Shown: piece after piece, positions 1 to 11,815 of the stretch
Position numbering within the stretch: the first letter of the stretch is position 1
How the letters are laid out: each line of letters opens with the position of its first letter
Assembly: GCA_030762935.1 (NCBI GenBank)
Contig: CM060880.1
Coordinates: forward strand, 17,229,001-17,293,000
From: Hymenopus coronatus
Lineage: Eukaryota; Arthropoda; Insecta; Mantodea; Hymenopodidae
Length of the DNA stretch: 64,000 nucleotides
Direction: 5' to 3'
Translations under genes and position numbers: made by a program
Notes under the pieces: model-generated
The model's input: only the letters and a program-made list of their open reading frames with translations
The model's database searches: none
Told to the model about the DNA's origin: nothing

Positions 1-26
1 GAGTTAGCGGCCCAACTTGTAAATAA

Positions 27-872
27 TTACCAATTATTCTTAAAAAGCTGATACTTCTATTTACTTTATGCTAATCAGAAAAAATGAGCAGAAATAGTCT
101 TATTACTTGCTTCCTTGTAAGTAGAAGCGAAATAAGGGACTACCATAGGTTAAAATGGTAGTCAAAAGCTGGTTGCTATGTCAATGAAGTTCCTTTGTTT
201 ATATGGATAGGAGTTGACAAGTTCCTGTATGAGAAAAGTATGAGTTTTTCATAGCAGAAACAAAAATAAGGAATGTCTTAAAAACGACGAACTCACGAAA
301 AAAAATGTATATAACATAAATTGTGTGTTTTAACGTGCTCTACATTTTTTGTGCTCTAAGTTTTTGCCCATCCTTTACGGTTTAGCAGTAATTCAAAATT
401 CAGTAAAATTCATCCAGAATAAACTACTCTTCAAATGCTATTCCCAGAAAATTCAAGATATACATTTTATTTGTCAGGTAAATATCTTTAATATATGAAA
501 TTTTAATCAAAATCGTTAGAGCCATTTTTGAGAAAATCAAAATTTTCGAAAAAAGGTCCATGTAAACGGTAGTTTGGGGTGGGGGTATTTTTCTCAAACT
601 CTTCGTGTCGCATCCCTGGAACATACTAAACTTAAATACCAAGTTTGGTGTTTTACCGACTTTTCGTTTTTGAGTTATCGTGTTCACATACACACGGACA
701 CACTGACACGGACACACACACACGGACCTTTTTCTGAAAATGCTTTTTTAGGATATTGGGGACCCTAAAACATATATTTCCGGTGAAATCTCGGTATCGA
801 ATTTTGGGTGGAGTGCAATACCTTCTCTATACACTATGTACATAGTGCGTATGGAGAAAATACTAAAAATGT
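27..872 (+). mobile_element. R1 repeat, left end missing
   Basis: R1 copy that enters at the 'cttaaaaagctgatacttc' segment and ends in the palindrome around CTATGTACATAGTGCG. The first ~45 bases of the family (TCTGATGTG to CTCTGCAAC) are absent. It has a short CA run at 700-723. Bases 873-1022 after it are AT-rich with nothing recognised. Confidence 0.75.
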
Positions 873-1565
873 AAATATCAATGACATTATCTTTTGAAAA
901 TAATATAGAGCAATAATAAATTGTACAGATATATTACGTTTCTGTAAATGAAAGCAACGCTAATGTATGTTACAATTTTAAATTAAACTGTAGATATTGA
1001 TAGCTTTTAAGAACATAACAACGTTTTTAATTTCTCTACACGTACTATGTACATATTGTATAGAGAAGGTATTGTAATGCACCCAAAAATTCGATACCGA
1101 GGTTTCACCGGAAATAAATGTTTTAGGACCACTTGAACACAAAAATAAAAGCATTTTTAGAAAAATGTCCGTGTGTGTATGTATGTCTGTGGGCAGCATA
1201 GCTCAAAATCGAAAAGTCTGTTAAATACCAAACTTGGTATTTTAAGTTGAGTATCTTCCAAGGAAGCGACACGAAGATTTTCAAGAAAATCCCCCACCCC
1301 CTACTACCTTTTACATGGAAAAAAATTCGAAAATATTGATTTTCTCAAAAATTGCTCTAACGATAAATATCGTACATTAAAGATATTTTCCTGACAAACA
1401 TAATGTATATCTTGAATTTTCTGGGAATAGCCTCTGAAGAGTACTTTATTCTGGACGAATTTTATGGAATTTTGCATAACTACTAACCCGTACGAGATGG
1501 ACAAGAAATTAACACAAAAAACGTAGAGCACGTTAAAACACACAATTTACGTTATATACATTTTT

Positions 1566-1701
1566 ACTTTCTCCACACGCACTATGTACATAGTGTATAG
1601 AGAAAATATTGCACTCTACCCAAAAATTCGATACCGAGATTTCACCGGAAATATATGTTTTAGGGTCCCCAATATCCAAAAAAAGCATTTTCACAAGAAG
1701 G

Positions 1702-1739
<38 letters not shown>

Positions 1740-2449
1740 TGTGAACACGATAACTCAAAAACGAAAAGTCGGTAAAATACCAAACTTGGTATTTAAGTTT
1801 AGTATCTTCCAGGGATGCGACACGAAGATTTTGAGAAAAATCCCCCCACTCCCAACTACCCTTTACATGGAACTTTTTTCGAAAATTTTGATTTACTCAA
1901 AAAAGTCTCTAACGATTTTGATTAAAATTTCGGATATTAAACATATTTACCTGACAAATGAAATGTATATCTTGAATTTTCTGGGAATAGTCTATGAAGA
2001 GTAGTTTATTCTGGATGAATTTTACTGAATTTTGAATAACTGCTAAACCGTAAGAGATGGACAAGAACTTACTACACAGAAAATGTTGAGCACATTAAAA
2101 CACACAAGTTATGTTATATACATTTTTTTCGTGGAGTTCGTCGTTTTTGTGACATTCCTTATTTGTGGTTTCTGCTATGAAAAACGTATACTTTTCTCAT
2201 ACTGGAACTTGTCAACTCCTATCCATATAAACAAAGGAACTTCATTGACATAGCAACCAGCTTTTGACTATCACTTTAACCTACGGTTGTCCCTTATTTC
2301 GCTTCTACTTACAAGGATGCGAGTAATAAGACTATTTCTGCTAATTTTTTTCTGATTAGCATAAAGTAAATAGAAGTATAAGCTTTATAAGAATTATTTG
2401 TTGCAGGGATATGGATAAAGTCATGTGAATGGTACACATCAGATTTTTT
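1566..2449 (-). mobile_element. Full-length R1 repeat (inserted)
   Basis: Complete copy inserted into the T run of the surrounding R1. It contains a pure (GT)n run at about 1704-1739 and one of the longest versions of the recurrent R1 reading frame (1609-2004, 131 codons). It ends in GTACACATCAGATTTTTTT. Its 3' half matches the copy at 38121-39015 closely, so the two belong to one young subgroup. Confidence 0.8.
1704..1739. repeat. (GT)n microsatellite inside R1
   Basis: Uninterrupted GT dinucleotide run at the R1-internal position that also carries TG/CA runs in the copies near 7430, 38260, 45270, 53590, 55605 and 62345. Confidence 0.95.
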
Positions 2450-2757
2450 TCCCGGAGTTGATTATTTTTGAGATATTCCTTGTTTTTTGTTTCATCTTTA
2501 AAAAAGTTATACTTTTCTCATCCAGGAATTTGTCAACTCCTGTCCATACAAACAAAGGAACTTCAGTCACATAGCAACCAGCTTTTGACTATCACTTTAA
2601 CCTATGGTATCCCTTATTTCACATCTAGTTACAAGGAAAAGACAATTTCTACTAATGTTTTCTGGATTAGCATTAAGCAAATAGAAGAATAAGCTTTTTA
2701 TAATAATTTATTGTAGAGATGTGGAGAAAGTCATGTGAATGGAACACATCAGATTTT

Positions 2758-3243
2758 TCATTCTAGGAATACTACTGACGTAAATACAAAACATGACGTT
2801 TATCTAGCCGTGGATTTTGAACCGCATTGTACACGGACTTTGTTTTACGGATTTTCTGTTCTTGTTTTCTTCCTGGTTCAAGTGTTCTCAAAATGCATAT
2901 TTCTGGGAAATCACATAATACTCGAGTCGTGCACAAAACGACGTTTTTACCTCAAGTAACGGGTCGCAGAAAATAAAAACATTGATTTCTCTTAACATGT
3001 AATGTCGTACTGAGCTGTGACAAAACACTCGCGTGTAATGGCGACCTTGTACTGACGACCTATGATCAAGTTAAGCAGATATATTTTGACACGTTATAAA
3101 ATAAGAGCTGTATCTTTCCTGGAAATGTAGGTCAGACGTAATAATTAGTACCACAAACAAACGGTCAAAGTTCCGTAAACCGCTGCCCGTCACCATGGTA
3201 ACCAGTCAGTTATAGAGACATTTAATTACTTTATACGTACTAT
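2758..3243. other. Unique sequence, no gene recognised
   Basis: Non-R1 interval of mixed composition. The only notable element is GTCACCATGGTAAC at about 3191-3204, a full match to the RFX X-box consensus GTNRCCNNRGYAAC. No convincing splice-bounded reading frame was seen. Confidence 0.5.
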
Positions 3244-3465
3244 ACTTTCTCTATACATAGTGTATAGACAAGGTATTGCAATCCACTCAAAAATTCATTA
3301 CCGAGATTTCAACCGAAAAAATATGTTTTGAGACCCCCTGAATCCAAAAAAAAAGTATTTTTGGAAAAAGGTCCGTGTGTCTGTGAACACGATAGCTCAA
3401 AAACGAAAAGTTGATAAAATACCAAAGTTGGTATTTAAGTATAGTATCTTCCAGGGATACGACAC
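3244..3465 (-). mobile_element. R1 palindromic-end fragment
   Basis: R1 head (ACTTTCTCTATAC...) down to 'gggatacgacacgaaaat', after which the match stops abruptly at the start of unrelated sequence. Confidence 0.65.
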
Positions 3466-3781
3466 GAAAATACTCTGTGTACCGAACCTCAATCCGGCAA
3501 TTTCGTGACTCCGGACCGAGTTCTGTGATTTTAAGCGAAAATTTGTCTGGCTTGGAATATACGAGGGTCATTTCAAAAGTCATGGCAACTATTTTATATA
3601 TTCCGAATAACTGAATGTGAGATTACTGTAGTGTATACATTTGAAAACATGTTGTACACAGTACGGGATGCCACCACCAGATGACGTCTGAGTGCATAGG
3701 TAGGTACTAGTAGACACGTTAGTATCATAGAGGCTGTGTTCCAAGTTGTCATTAAAGTTGTACAGTGAGCACACATAAAAA
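3466..3781. other. Unique interval with a possible mariner-type terminus
   Basis: At about 3558-3590 the motif TACGAGGGTCATTTCAAAAG resembles the outer end of some mariner-like elements. No matching second terminus or transposase frame was found between here and the next R1 copy, so it may be a solo end or chance similarity. Confidence 0.3.
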
Positions 3782-4643
3782 TCTGATGTGTTCCATTCAC
3801 ATGACTTTCTCTACATCTCTGCAACAAATTGTTGTTAAAAAGCTTATGCTTCTATTTACTTCATACTAATCGAGAAAACATTAGCAGAAATAATCTTATT
3901 ACTTGCTTCCTTGAAAGTAGAAGCGAAATAAGGGAGTACCATAGGTTAAAGTGATAGTCAAAATCCGCTTGATATGTGACTGAAGTTCCTTTGTTTGTAT
4001 GGACAGGAGTTGACAAATTCCTGTATGAGAAAAGTATACATTTTTCAAAGCTGAAACCAAAAACAAGGAATATCTAAAAAAAAGTCCACGAAAAAAATGT
4101 ATATAACATAAATTGTGTGTTTTAAAATGCTCTACATTTTTTGTGTGGTACGTTTTTGTCCATCTCTTACGGTTTACCAGTTATGCAAAATTCCGTAAAA
4201 TTGACCCAGAATAGTCTTCAGAGGCTATTTCCAGAAAATTCAAAATATGCATTTTATTTGTCAGGTAAGTATCTTTATTAAACGATATTTTAATCAAAAT
4301 CGTTAGACCATTTTTTAGAAAATCAAAATTTTCGAAAAAAGTTCCATGTAAAGGGTAGTTTGGAGTGGGGGGGATTTTTCTCAAAATCTTGGTGTCGCAT
4401 CCATGCGAGATGCTAAACTTAAATACCAAGTTTGGTATTTTACCGACTTTTCGTTTTTGAGTTATCGTGTTCACAGACACATGGACACACTGACACACGG
4501 ACACACACTCACGGACCTTTTTCTGAAAATACCTTTTTTTTGGATCCAGGGGACCCTAAAACATATATTCCTTTGAAATCTCGGTATCGAATTTTTTAGT
4601 GGAGTGCAATACCTTCTCTATACACTATGTATATAGAAGTAAA
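3782..4643 (+). mobile_element. Full-length R1 repeat
   Basis: Starts TCTGATGTGTTCC after a CATAAAAA flank and ends in a shortened palindrome plus GAAGTAAAA. A run of four to five A on each side fits a short A-run target duplication. About 40 bases after it (4650-4684) belong to an oppositely oriented R1. Confidence 0.8.
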
Positions 4644-4684
4644 ATGCCGATCTCGTTAAAACAAAAATATATGTCCTATACATT

Positions 4685-5749
4685 TTTACTTTCTGTATAC
4701 GTACTATGTACATAGTGTATAGAGAAGGTATTGTGGCCGCGCCGTGGCCGAGTGATTAGACCACTCGCCTCTCACCTAGACGGCCCGAGCGACCGCATGT
4801 GAGATTTGTGGTGGACAAAGCGGCGCTGGGGCGGGTTTCCTCCGCTATCGCATTCCATCGGTTCTCCATCTTCATTCATGTATTATGAGTGTCACTGCCT
4901 GCGGGGCCATAAGTAGCTAAAGCGGGCGTTAAACACTAAAAAAGAAGCTATTGTAATGCACTCAAAAATTCGATACTGAGATGTCGCCGGAAATACATGT
5001 TTTGAGACACCCTGAATACAAAAAACGCATTTTTAGAAAAATGTCCGTGTGTGTGTGGCAACATAGCTCAAAAATGGAAATACCGTTAAATACTAAACTT
5101 GGTATTTAAGTTCCAAGGATGCGACACGAAAGTTTTCAAGAAAATCCCCCCACCCCAAACTACCTTTCACATGGAAACATTTTCGCAAATCCTTATTTTC
5201 TAAAAAATGGCTCTAACGATTTGGATTAAAATTCGTATATTAAAGATATTTACCTGACAAACAATATCTTGAATTTTCTGGGAATAGCCTCTGAAGACTA
5301 CTTTATTCTTGATGACTTTTACGCAATTGTGCATAACTGGTAAACCGTAAGAAATAGACAAAGACTTACCACACAAAAATTGTAGAGCACGTTAAAACAC
5401 ACAACTTATGTTATATACATTTTTTTCGTGGAGTTGACCGTTTTTTAGATATTCCTTATTTTTGGTCTCAGCCTTGAAAAACTTATACTTTTCTCATACA
5501 GGAATTTGTCAACTCATGTCCGTACAAACAAAGGAACTTCAGTCACATAGCAACCAGCTTTTGACTATCACTTTAACCTATGGTACTCCCTTATTTCGCT
5601 TCTGCTTACAAGGAAGTAAGTAATAGACTATTTGTGCTAATTATTCTCGATTTGCATGAAGTAAATAGAAACATTAAGCTTTTTAACAATAGTTTATTGC
5701 AGAGATGTAGAGAAAGTCATGTGAATGCAACACATCAGATTTTTTTTTT
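4685..5749 (-). mobile_element. R1 repeat carrying a SINE insertion
   Basis: The head at 4685 (TTTTTACTTTCTGTATACG) is interrupted 50 bases in by a SINE at 4735-4942 and resumes with 'ctattgtaatgcactc'. The copy continues to CAACACATCAGATTTTTT at about 5749. Confidence 0.75.
4735..4942 (+). mobile_element. tRNA-derived SINE, family 1
   Basis: The GC-rich head reads GGCCGAGTGATTAGACCACT, an A-box-like region of a tRNA, followed by a conserved body (GGTGGACAAAGCGGCG, GCGGGTTTCC) and an A-rich tail. It lies between AGAAGGTATTGT (4723-4734) and AGAAGCTATTGT (4943-4954), a 12-bp target duplication with one mismatch. A related copy lies on the minus strand at about 58270-58478. The B box is degraded, so transcription by Pol III is unlikely. 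Confidence 0.8.
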
Positions 5750-6228
5750 CTCGATTTAATCATTTGGTAGGTATTTCTAGTTACTGTTTCAGTTTTAATA
5801 TACTTAACAGTTTTCTGAAACGGGAAGTCAGCATTTGTTTCATTTCTCTTTTGCGTTACTGCTGGGCACTTTCAGAGCTACCGCTTTTAAAAGATTTGAA
5901 TATCGGTTTAACCTAATTTACTCCCTTATTTCCCTTCTATTTACAAGGAAGCAAGTAATAAGACCGTTACGGCTAATGTTTTTCTCGATTATCATGAAGC
6001 AAATGGAACAATATGGTAGCGTGTCTGCCACACATTCAAAAGCTCGTAAGTTCGAATCTCGCTTAGGGTGAGTTAACCGGATAAGTTTTTTTTTCGGGGT
6101 TTTCCCTTATCCTAAGAAGAATGTCGAGTAACTTTAAGGTCCATGAACCCCAAAATCATTTGAGCATCATTTCACTAATTTCATGCATCGTCCGATATGA
6201 CCAACCAGGTTAAAAGACGTTAAGCTAA

Positions 6229-6264
<36 letters not shown>

Positions 6265-6317
6265 TAAGAATAATTTGTTACGGAATAAGTAGAGAAAGTC
6301 ATGTGAATGTAACCCAA
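5750..6317 (-). mobile_element. Diverged R1 3' part with SINE insertion
   Basis: Resembles the distal two thirds of an R1 copy (CCTTCTATTTACAAGGAAGC, then GTAGAGAAAGTCATGTGAATG at the end) but is more diverged than its neighbours. A family-3 SINE occupies 6013-6262. Confidence 0.6.
6013..6262 (+). mobile_element. tRNA-derived SINE, family 3
   Basis: The head (TATGGTAGCGTGTCTG, then AGTTCGAATCTCGC as a B box) is followed by a body with TCGGGGTTTTCCCTTATCCT, AATGTCGAGTAACTTTAAG and GACCAACCAGGTTAAA. It ends in a long poly(A) of about 28 bases. Further copies lie at 33255, 54806, 10591, 11700 and 46185. Confidence 0.8.
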
Positions 6318-6667
6318 TAGCTCTTGGTTTTTAGTATAGAAGATTACTTCCTGGAAACTGTGTGAGTGAGATAGAGATAGAGAGAGAGATATTTGCCAAT
6401 TATATATAAATTGGTGTAAGTGATTGTGTTTTTTAAACTTCGTGTTATTTTCACAGCTGCGCCTGTATCGGCGTCTTTGACTTGAAAACTCAACTGTTGT
6501 TTGTAGTAATTCGTTGAACTGCGGGGTTATCATGTTACATTGCAACATAGCTTCCCGCCGACAATACTACATAATTCAATTAATTTATGTTAACACACTG
6601 CGTCAACTGAATCTAATTTTGAGAATACTTAGTTCCAGATTAAACGATTTGCTGTACATAACTCTAA
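6318..6667. other. Unique sequence
   Basis: Mixed-composition interval with a short GA-rich stretch (6367-6391). No gene or repeat was recognised. Confidence 0.5.
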
Positions 6668-7422
6668 AAATATGTTGTGTTACACTCACATGACTTTCTC
6701 TAGCCGTTCTACAAACTTCTTACATAAGATTATTCTTCTTTCTGCACCATGCTAATCGAGGTATTCAGCACAATGTTCTTATTACTTAGTTCCTTATAAG
6801 TAGGAAGAAAATAAGGGAATACACTAGGCTAAACCGATAGTCAAATGTTTTAAAAGCTGTCGTTAATGCGATTGTCATTACAAATCGCTTCTTTTCTTCG
6901 CCAGGAGTAGACCAAAAGAAAAACGGACACCCCCCGTCTGAGAAAAGTATAAGTACATCACAACTGAAACTAATAACAATGAATACCTCGAAAACGGTAA
7001 GCTCCACGAGAAAAATGTATATGACATAAGTTGTGTATTTTTACAAGACCTACATTTTTTGTATAGTAAGTTTTTGTCTATCTCTTACGGTTTACTAGTT
7101 ATGCCAAATTAAGCAAAATTCATGCAGAATAAACAGGTCTTCAGAAGCTATTCCCAGAAAATTCAAGATATACATTTTATTTATTTGGTAAATATCTTTA
7201 ATATGTGATATTTATATCAAAATCGTTAGAGCCATTTTTAAGAAAATGAACATTTTCGAAAAAAGTTCCATGTAAAGCGTAGTTTGGGGTGGGGGGATTT
7301 TTCTCAAAATCTTCGTGTCGCATCCCTGGAAGATACTAAACTTAAATACCAAGTTTGGTATTTTAGCTACTTTTCGTTTTTAAGTTATCGTGTTCACGGA
7401 CACACGGACATACGGACAGACA

Positions 7423-7455
<33 letters not shown>

Positions 7456-7600
7456 GCCTTTTTCTCAAAATGCTTTTTTTTTTATATACAGGGGGTACTA
7501 AAACATGTATTTCCGGTAAAATCTCGGTATCGAATTTTTGGGTGGAATACAATACTTCTCTATCCTTATGTACAATGTACATATGGGGCTAGAGAAAGTA
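6668..7600 (+). mobile_element. R1 repeat, subfamily II
   Basis: Starts with TACACTCACATGACTTTCTC and continues with GCCGTTCTACAAACTTCTTA rather than the common CATCTCTGCAACAAATT. It carries the subfamily-specific segment CCAGGAGTAGACCAAAAGAA and a subfamily-specific palindrome (CTATCCTTATGTACAATG). A CA microsatellite sits at about 7423-7453. Other subfamily II members start near 13541, 50046 and 52866. Confidence 0.75.
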
Positions 7601-7603
7601 AAA

Positions 7604-8770
7604 TCTGATGTGATCCATTCATATAACTTTGTCTACATATCCGCAGCAATTACTGTTAACAACGTTATGCAGAAAGTTTTATTAGTTGCAGAAGCGACTA
7701 CCATAGGTTAAAGTGACAGTCAAAAGCTGGTTGCTATGCCTCTGAGGTTCCTTTATTTGTATGGATAGGAGATGACAAACTTCCGTATGAGAAAAGTATG
7801 TTTTACTTTCTCTACACATACTATGTATATAGTCTATAGAGAAGGTATTGCACTCCACCCAAAAATTCGATACCGAGATTTCACCGAAAATATATGTTTT
7901 AGGTTCCCGTTTATCAAAAAAAAAATCTTCAGAAAAAGGTTCGTGTGCCGGTAAAATATCAAACTTGGTATTGAAGTTTAGTATCCTCCAGGGGTACGAC
8001 ACGAAAATTTTGAAAAAGTCCCCCACTCCAAACTACCCTTTACATATTCCTTATTTTTGGTTTCATCTTTAAAAACTTATGATTTTCACATAAAGGTATT
8101 TGTTAACTCCTGTCCATACAAACAAAGGAACTTCAGTCACATAGAAACCAGCTTTTGACTATCACTTAAACCTATGGTACCCTCTTATTTCGCTTTTACT
8201 TCCAAGGAAATAAGTAATAAGACTATTTCTGCTAATGTTTTCTCGATTAGCATGAAGTAAATAGAAGTATAAACTTTTTAACAATAATTTGTTGAAGAGA
8301 TGTAGAGAAAGTCGTGTCAATAAATCACATCAGTTTTTTTAAGGCTGAAACCAATGGCAAGGAATATCTCAAAAATGAATCAAAGCCACAAAAAATGTAT
8401 ATGACATAAATTGTGTGTTTTATTCGTGATCTACATTTTTTGTAGAGTAACTTTTTGTTTATCTCTTACGGTTTACCAGTTATACAAAATTTCGCGAAAT
8501 TCGCCCAGAATAAGCATGTCTTCAGAGGCTATTCCCAGAAAATTCAAGATATACATTTTATTTGTCGTGTAGATAAATATATTTAATTTACAATATTTTA
8601 ATCAAAATCGCAAGTGCCATTTTTGAGAAAATCAAAATCTTCGAAATTTTTTCCATGTAAAGGGTAGTTTGGGTGGGGGGATTTTTTTGAAAATCTTCGT
8701 GTGAAATCTCTGTATCGAATAGGTACCTTTTCTATGCACTGTACAAAGTACATGTAGAGAAAGTAAAAAT
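7604..8770 (+). mobile_element. R1 repeat split by an opposite R1
   Basis: The first part (7604-7802) begins TCTGATGTGATCC directly after the previous copy and stops at 'gagaaaagtatg'. It resumes at about 8341 ('aaggctgaaaccaatgg') and runs to its palindromic end at about 8770. The interruption is a complete minus-oriented R1 derivative. Confidence 0.75.
7803..8340 (-). mobile_element. R1 with large internal deletion (inserted)
   Basis: The palindromic head continues to 'ctaccctttacat', then jumps directly to 'attccttatttttggtttc', which removes about 330 bases of the family. It ends in AATCACATCAGTTTTTTT. Such deletion derivatives recur, for example at 25227-25693. Confidence 0.75.
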
Positions 8771-9308
8771 AGATGAAAACCTTCAAATCCAGGCCCTAAT
8801 AGTAACTATAGTCTTTAAACTGTTTGTCACTGAAAATATGAAAAGCTTCAGACGCCCAGGTTTAACATTTTCATACAACTAATATAGAAATGAGGAAACG
8901 GAAAGCTTCAACACTAAGACCGGGAGGGGGGGGGGGTCACCGCCGTGCACAAGAAGACAAAGGGTGCTGCAGCTCAATCAGAGGAATGGGAAAGGAAATC
9001 CCGAGGATGAAAGTTCGCCTTTAGGGTGGAAATATTAAAAGGAAGAGCGGGGGAGTGACAAGAGACTGGCGTAGTCATGGAAACAACACACGCACGGCGA
9101 AACAAGTGCCTGACAGCCTTCTACTAGGTACCAGCACATCGTAACAAATAAATCTCTTTCCTAAATTGCTTCTTGTTCTTCTTTTTGCCGTTATTCTTTA
9201 TAAAACGCGTTTATTTGCTCCTGCAGTTTCTCCAAATGTCTTCGAGCACATATAACTACAATCCATAGACATATATTGTGTTGGAGATCTTTCATTTGAT
9301 TTCTAAAA
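8771..9308. other. Unique interval, moderate GC
   Basis: Non-repetitive sequence with a G run at 8925-8936 and somewhat higher GC and CpG content than the surrounding R1 copies. No exon with both splice sites was identified. Confidence 0.5.
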
Positions 9309-10050
9309 ATCTGATATGTTCCATTCACACGACTTTCTCTACATCTCTGCGACAAATTATTGTTAAAAAGCTTATGCTTTTATTTACTTCATGCTAATCG
9401 AGAAAAAATTAGCAGAAATAATCTTATTACTTGCTTCCTTGTAAGTAGAAGCGAAATAAGGGAGTACCATAGGTTAAAGTGATAGTCAAAAGCTGGTTGC
9501 TATGTCGCTGAAGTTCCTTTGTTTGTTTCTATGTACACGAGTTGACAAATTCCTATATGAGAAAAGTATAAGTCTCTTAAAGCTGAAACAAAAAACAAGG
9601 AATATGTCAAAAACGTACAACTCCACGAAAAAAATGTATATGACATAAATTGTGTGTTTTAACGTGCTCTACATTTTTTATGTGGTAAGTTTTTGTCTCT
9701 CTCTTACGGTTTAGCTGACATAATTGATCCAGAATAAAGAGGTCTTCAGAGGCTATTCCCAGGAAATTTAAGATGTGCATGTTATTTGGTGTGTAAGTAA
9801 CTTTAATATACGGGATTTTAATCCAAATTGTTTAAGCCAATTTTTAGAAAATAAAAATTTTCCAAAATTTTTTTCATGTAAAGGGTGGTTGGGGGTGGGG
9901 GATGTTCTTGAAAATCATATTGTTGCATCCTAGGAAGATACCAAACTTACATACCAAGTTATTTCCGGTAAAATCTCGGTATCGAATTTTTGGGTGGAAT
10001 ACAATACTTCCTCTATACACTATGTACATAGTGCGTGTAGTGAAAGTAAA
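9309..10050 (+). mobile_element. R1 repeat, shortened
   Basis: Flanked by TTCTAAAAA before TCTGATATG and by GTAAAAA after the palindrome. The CA-repeat region and neighbouring bases are deleted between 'accaagtt' and 'atttccggtaaaatc'. Confidence 0.75.
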
Positions 10051-10590
10051 AATCTCATGTGTTGTCTTCAAATCAGTTTCTCAACTCATTCTCCTACATA
10101 CATAATACTATTCTTACAAAAGCTTATTCTTCTAACGCCTTTCTACTATTCTACATCTTTTTTCTCGTTTGTTTACTCTTGGAAAGCAAAGAGATTGGAA
10201 TTTCAGTTGTTTTACATAGCGACCGGCTTTTAAAGGACGAGACTATCGCTTTAGCCTGTGCATTTTCTTTTTTCCCTTCTACTTGTGTAGAAGCTAGTAA
10301 TAAGACTAACTCTGTTTATGTTTATCTTGATTAGTATGATGTAGATAACAAATTAATGTTTTGAATAAAAGGTTTGTTTACCGAACAACTGGAGGTTATC
10401 ATGTGAATGGAATTCATTAGAGTTTTTCCCTGCTACTTACATAGGACCAAGTAATACCTTAGGACAATTTCTGCTAATGTTTATCTCCATTATCATAAAA
10501 TAGATAGAAGAATAAGGTTTTTAACACCAATTTGTTACAGAGATGTACAGAAAGTCATGTGAGTGTAACACATCAGTTTTTTTTTTTTTT
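10051..10590 (-). mobile_element. Two old R1 distal fragments
   Basis: Diverged distal R1 sequence (about 10085-10432), then a second distal fragment (10433-10590) ending TGTGAGTGTAACACATCAG. Only the lineage-typical words (CTTCTACTTG, GTCATGTGA) are still clear. Confidence 0.5.
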
Positions 10591-10790
10591 TTTTTGTTTT
10601 TTTTTTTGCGAAATTACGCTCAAGTGTCTCGGGGTCCAAGGAGCTTAAAGTTACTCGACATTTGTCTTCTCAAGATAAGGGAAATCACCGAAAATTATTT
10701 CACCCGAGTAATTCACCCTAAGCGAGATTCGAACTCTTGACCTCTTTAATGTGAGACACACGCTACCCCCATACCATAGAGGTGGCCTTT
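10591..10790 (-). mobile_element. tRNA-derived SINE, family 3 (reverse)
   Basis: Begins with a poly(T) tract and ends with the reverse complement of the tRNA-like head (AGCGAGATTCGAACTC as the B box, CACGCTACCCCCATACC as the A-box side). Confidence 0.75.
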
Positions 10791-10832
10791 TACGTATTCT
10801 TAATAGAGTTGATAGGCTAAAGGGTTAGTCAG

Positions 10833-11660
10833 ATGTTTTACTTTCTCTACACTACTATGTACCTACATAGTTTATAGAGAAGTTATTGTAGTCCACCCAA
10901 AGATTCGTTAACGAGATTTCACCGGAAGTATATATTTTGAGGTCTCCTAAGTCCAAAAAAGAATTTTTAGAAAAAGGTATTGGTATAAGGTTTAGTGGCT
11001 TACAAGGATGCGACACGAAGCATTTGAAGACAATCCACCCCACCACAAACTACCCTTTACATGGAAAATATTTAAAAAATATAGATTTCCTCAAAATGGC
11101 TCTAACGATTTTGATTAAAATACCGTATACTAAAGATAGTTTTGTGGCAAATAAAATGTATATCTTGAATTTTCCGGGAATAGTATCTGAAGATCTCTTT
11201 ATTCTTAATGAATTTTGCTGAATAACTGCTAAACCGTAAGAGATAGACAAAAACTTAGTTCACAAAAAATTTAGATCTCGTCAAAGCACAAAATTTATGT
11301 CCTTTACATTTTTATTTTGCAGGTAACCGTTTCCGAGATATTCCTTGTTATTGGTTTCAGTTGTTAAGTAGTTATGCTTTTCTTAGGCAGGAAGTGTCAA
11401 TTTTTCTTTTGTTCTCCCATGGCCAAGCAAATAAGCGATTTGCAATGACAATCACATAATGACAGCTTTTAAAACATTGACTATCACTTTAGCATAGCGC
11501 ATTCCTTTAGTTCCCTTCTACTTATAAGAACTAAGTAATAGAACATTCTGCTAATGTTTATCTCGATTAGCTTTGTGTAGAAAAAAGAATAACCTTTTGT
11601 AAGAAGTTTGTTTGTAGAGCAGCTAGAGAAAGTCGTGTGAGTGTAACAGGTGAGATTTTG
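10833..11660 (-). mobile_element. R1 repeat, subfamily II-like
   Basis: The head starts TTTTACTTTCTCTACAC and the distal part carries subfamily II words (CATGGCCAAGCAAATAAGCG, GAGCAGCTAGAGAAAGTCG). The CA-repeat segment is missing. Confidence 0.7.
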
Positions 11661-11699
11661 TTTTCTACTTAATTCTTTTTCATATTTATCTTAACATTA

Positions 11700-11815
11700 C
11701 TTTTCAGGTTAAGGGAGACCCCCAAAAAATCTTTATCCGAATAACTCACCTAAGCAAGATTTGACCTCTTGAATATGAGGCACACACGCTACCCCCATAC
11801 CACAGAGGCGGCCTT
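11700..11815 (-). mobile_element. SINE family 3 fragment (reverse)
   Basis: Head half only: TAACTCACCTAAGCAAGATT, then CACACGCTACCCCCATACCA. It lacks the body and tail. Confidence 0.6.

Larger units (their letters stand above)
1023..2757 (-). mobile_element. R1 repeat interrupted by another R1
   Basis: The palindromic head starts at about 1023 and the copy reads to about 1565, where it stops in the T run of 'tatacattttt'. The missing part resumes at about 2450 ('cggagttgattatttttg') and runs to the terminal CACATCAGATTTTT near 2757. The intervening 0.88 kb is a complete same-orientation R1 copy. The two halves join at the expected point of the family sequence, so this is a true nested insertion. 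Confidence 0.75.

Noticed and set aside
3558..3781. Complete mariner element starting with CGAGGGTCATTTC
   Set aside because: Only one terminus-like motif is present and the following frames do not resemble a transposase. It is kept only as a possible solo end.
4735..4942. Functional tRNA gene
   Set aside because: Has tRNA-like boxes but no acceptor stem pairing or intact cloverleaf. The long body, A-rich tail and target duplication identify a SINE. The same holds for the tRNA-like pieces at 31900, 32280, 54560, 55100, 58440 and 62180.
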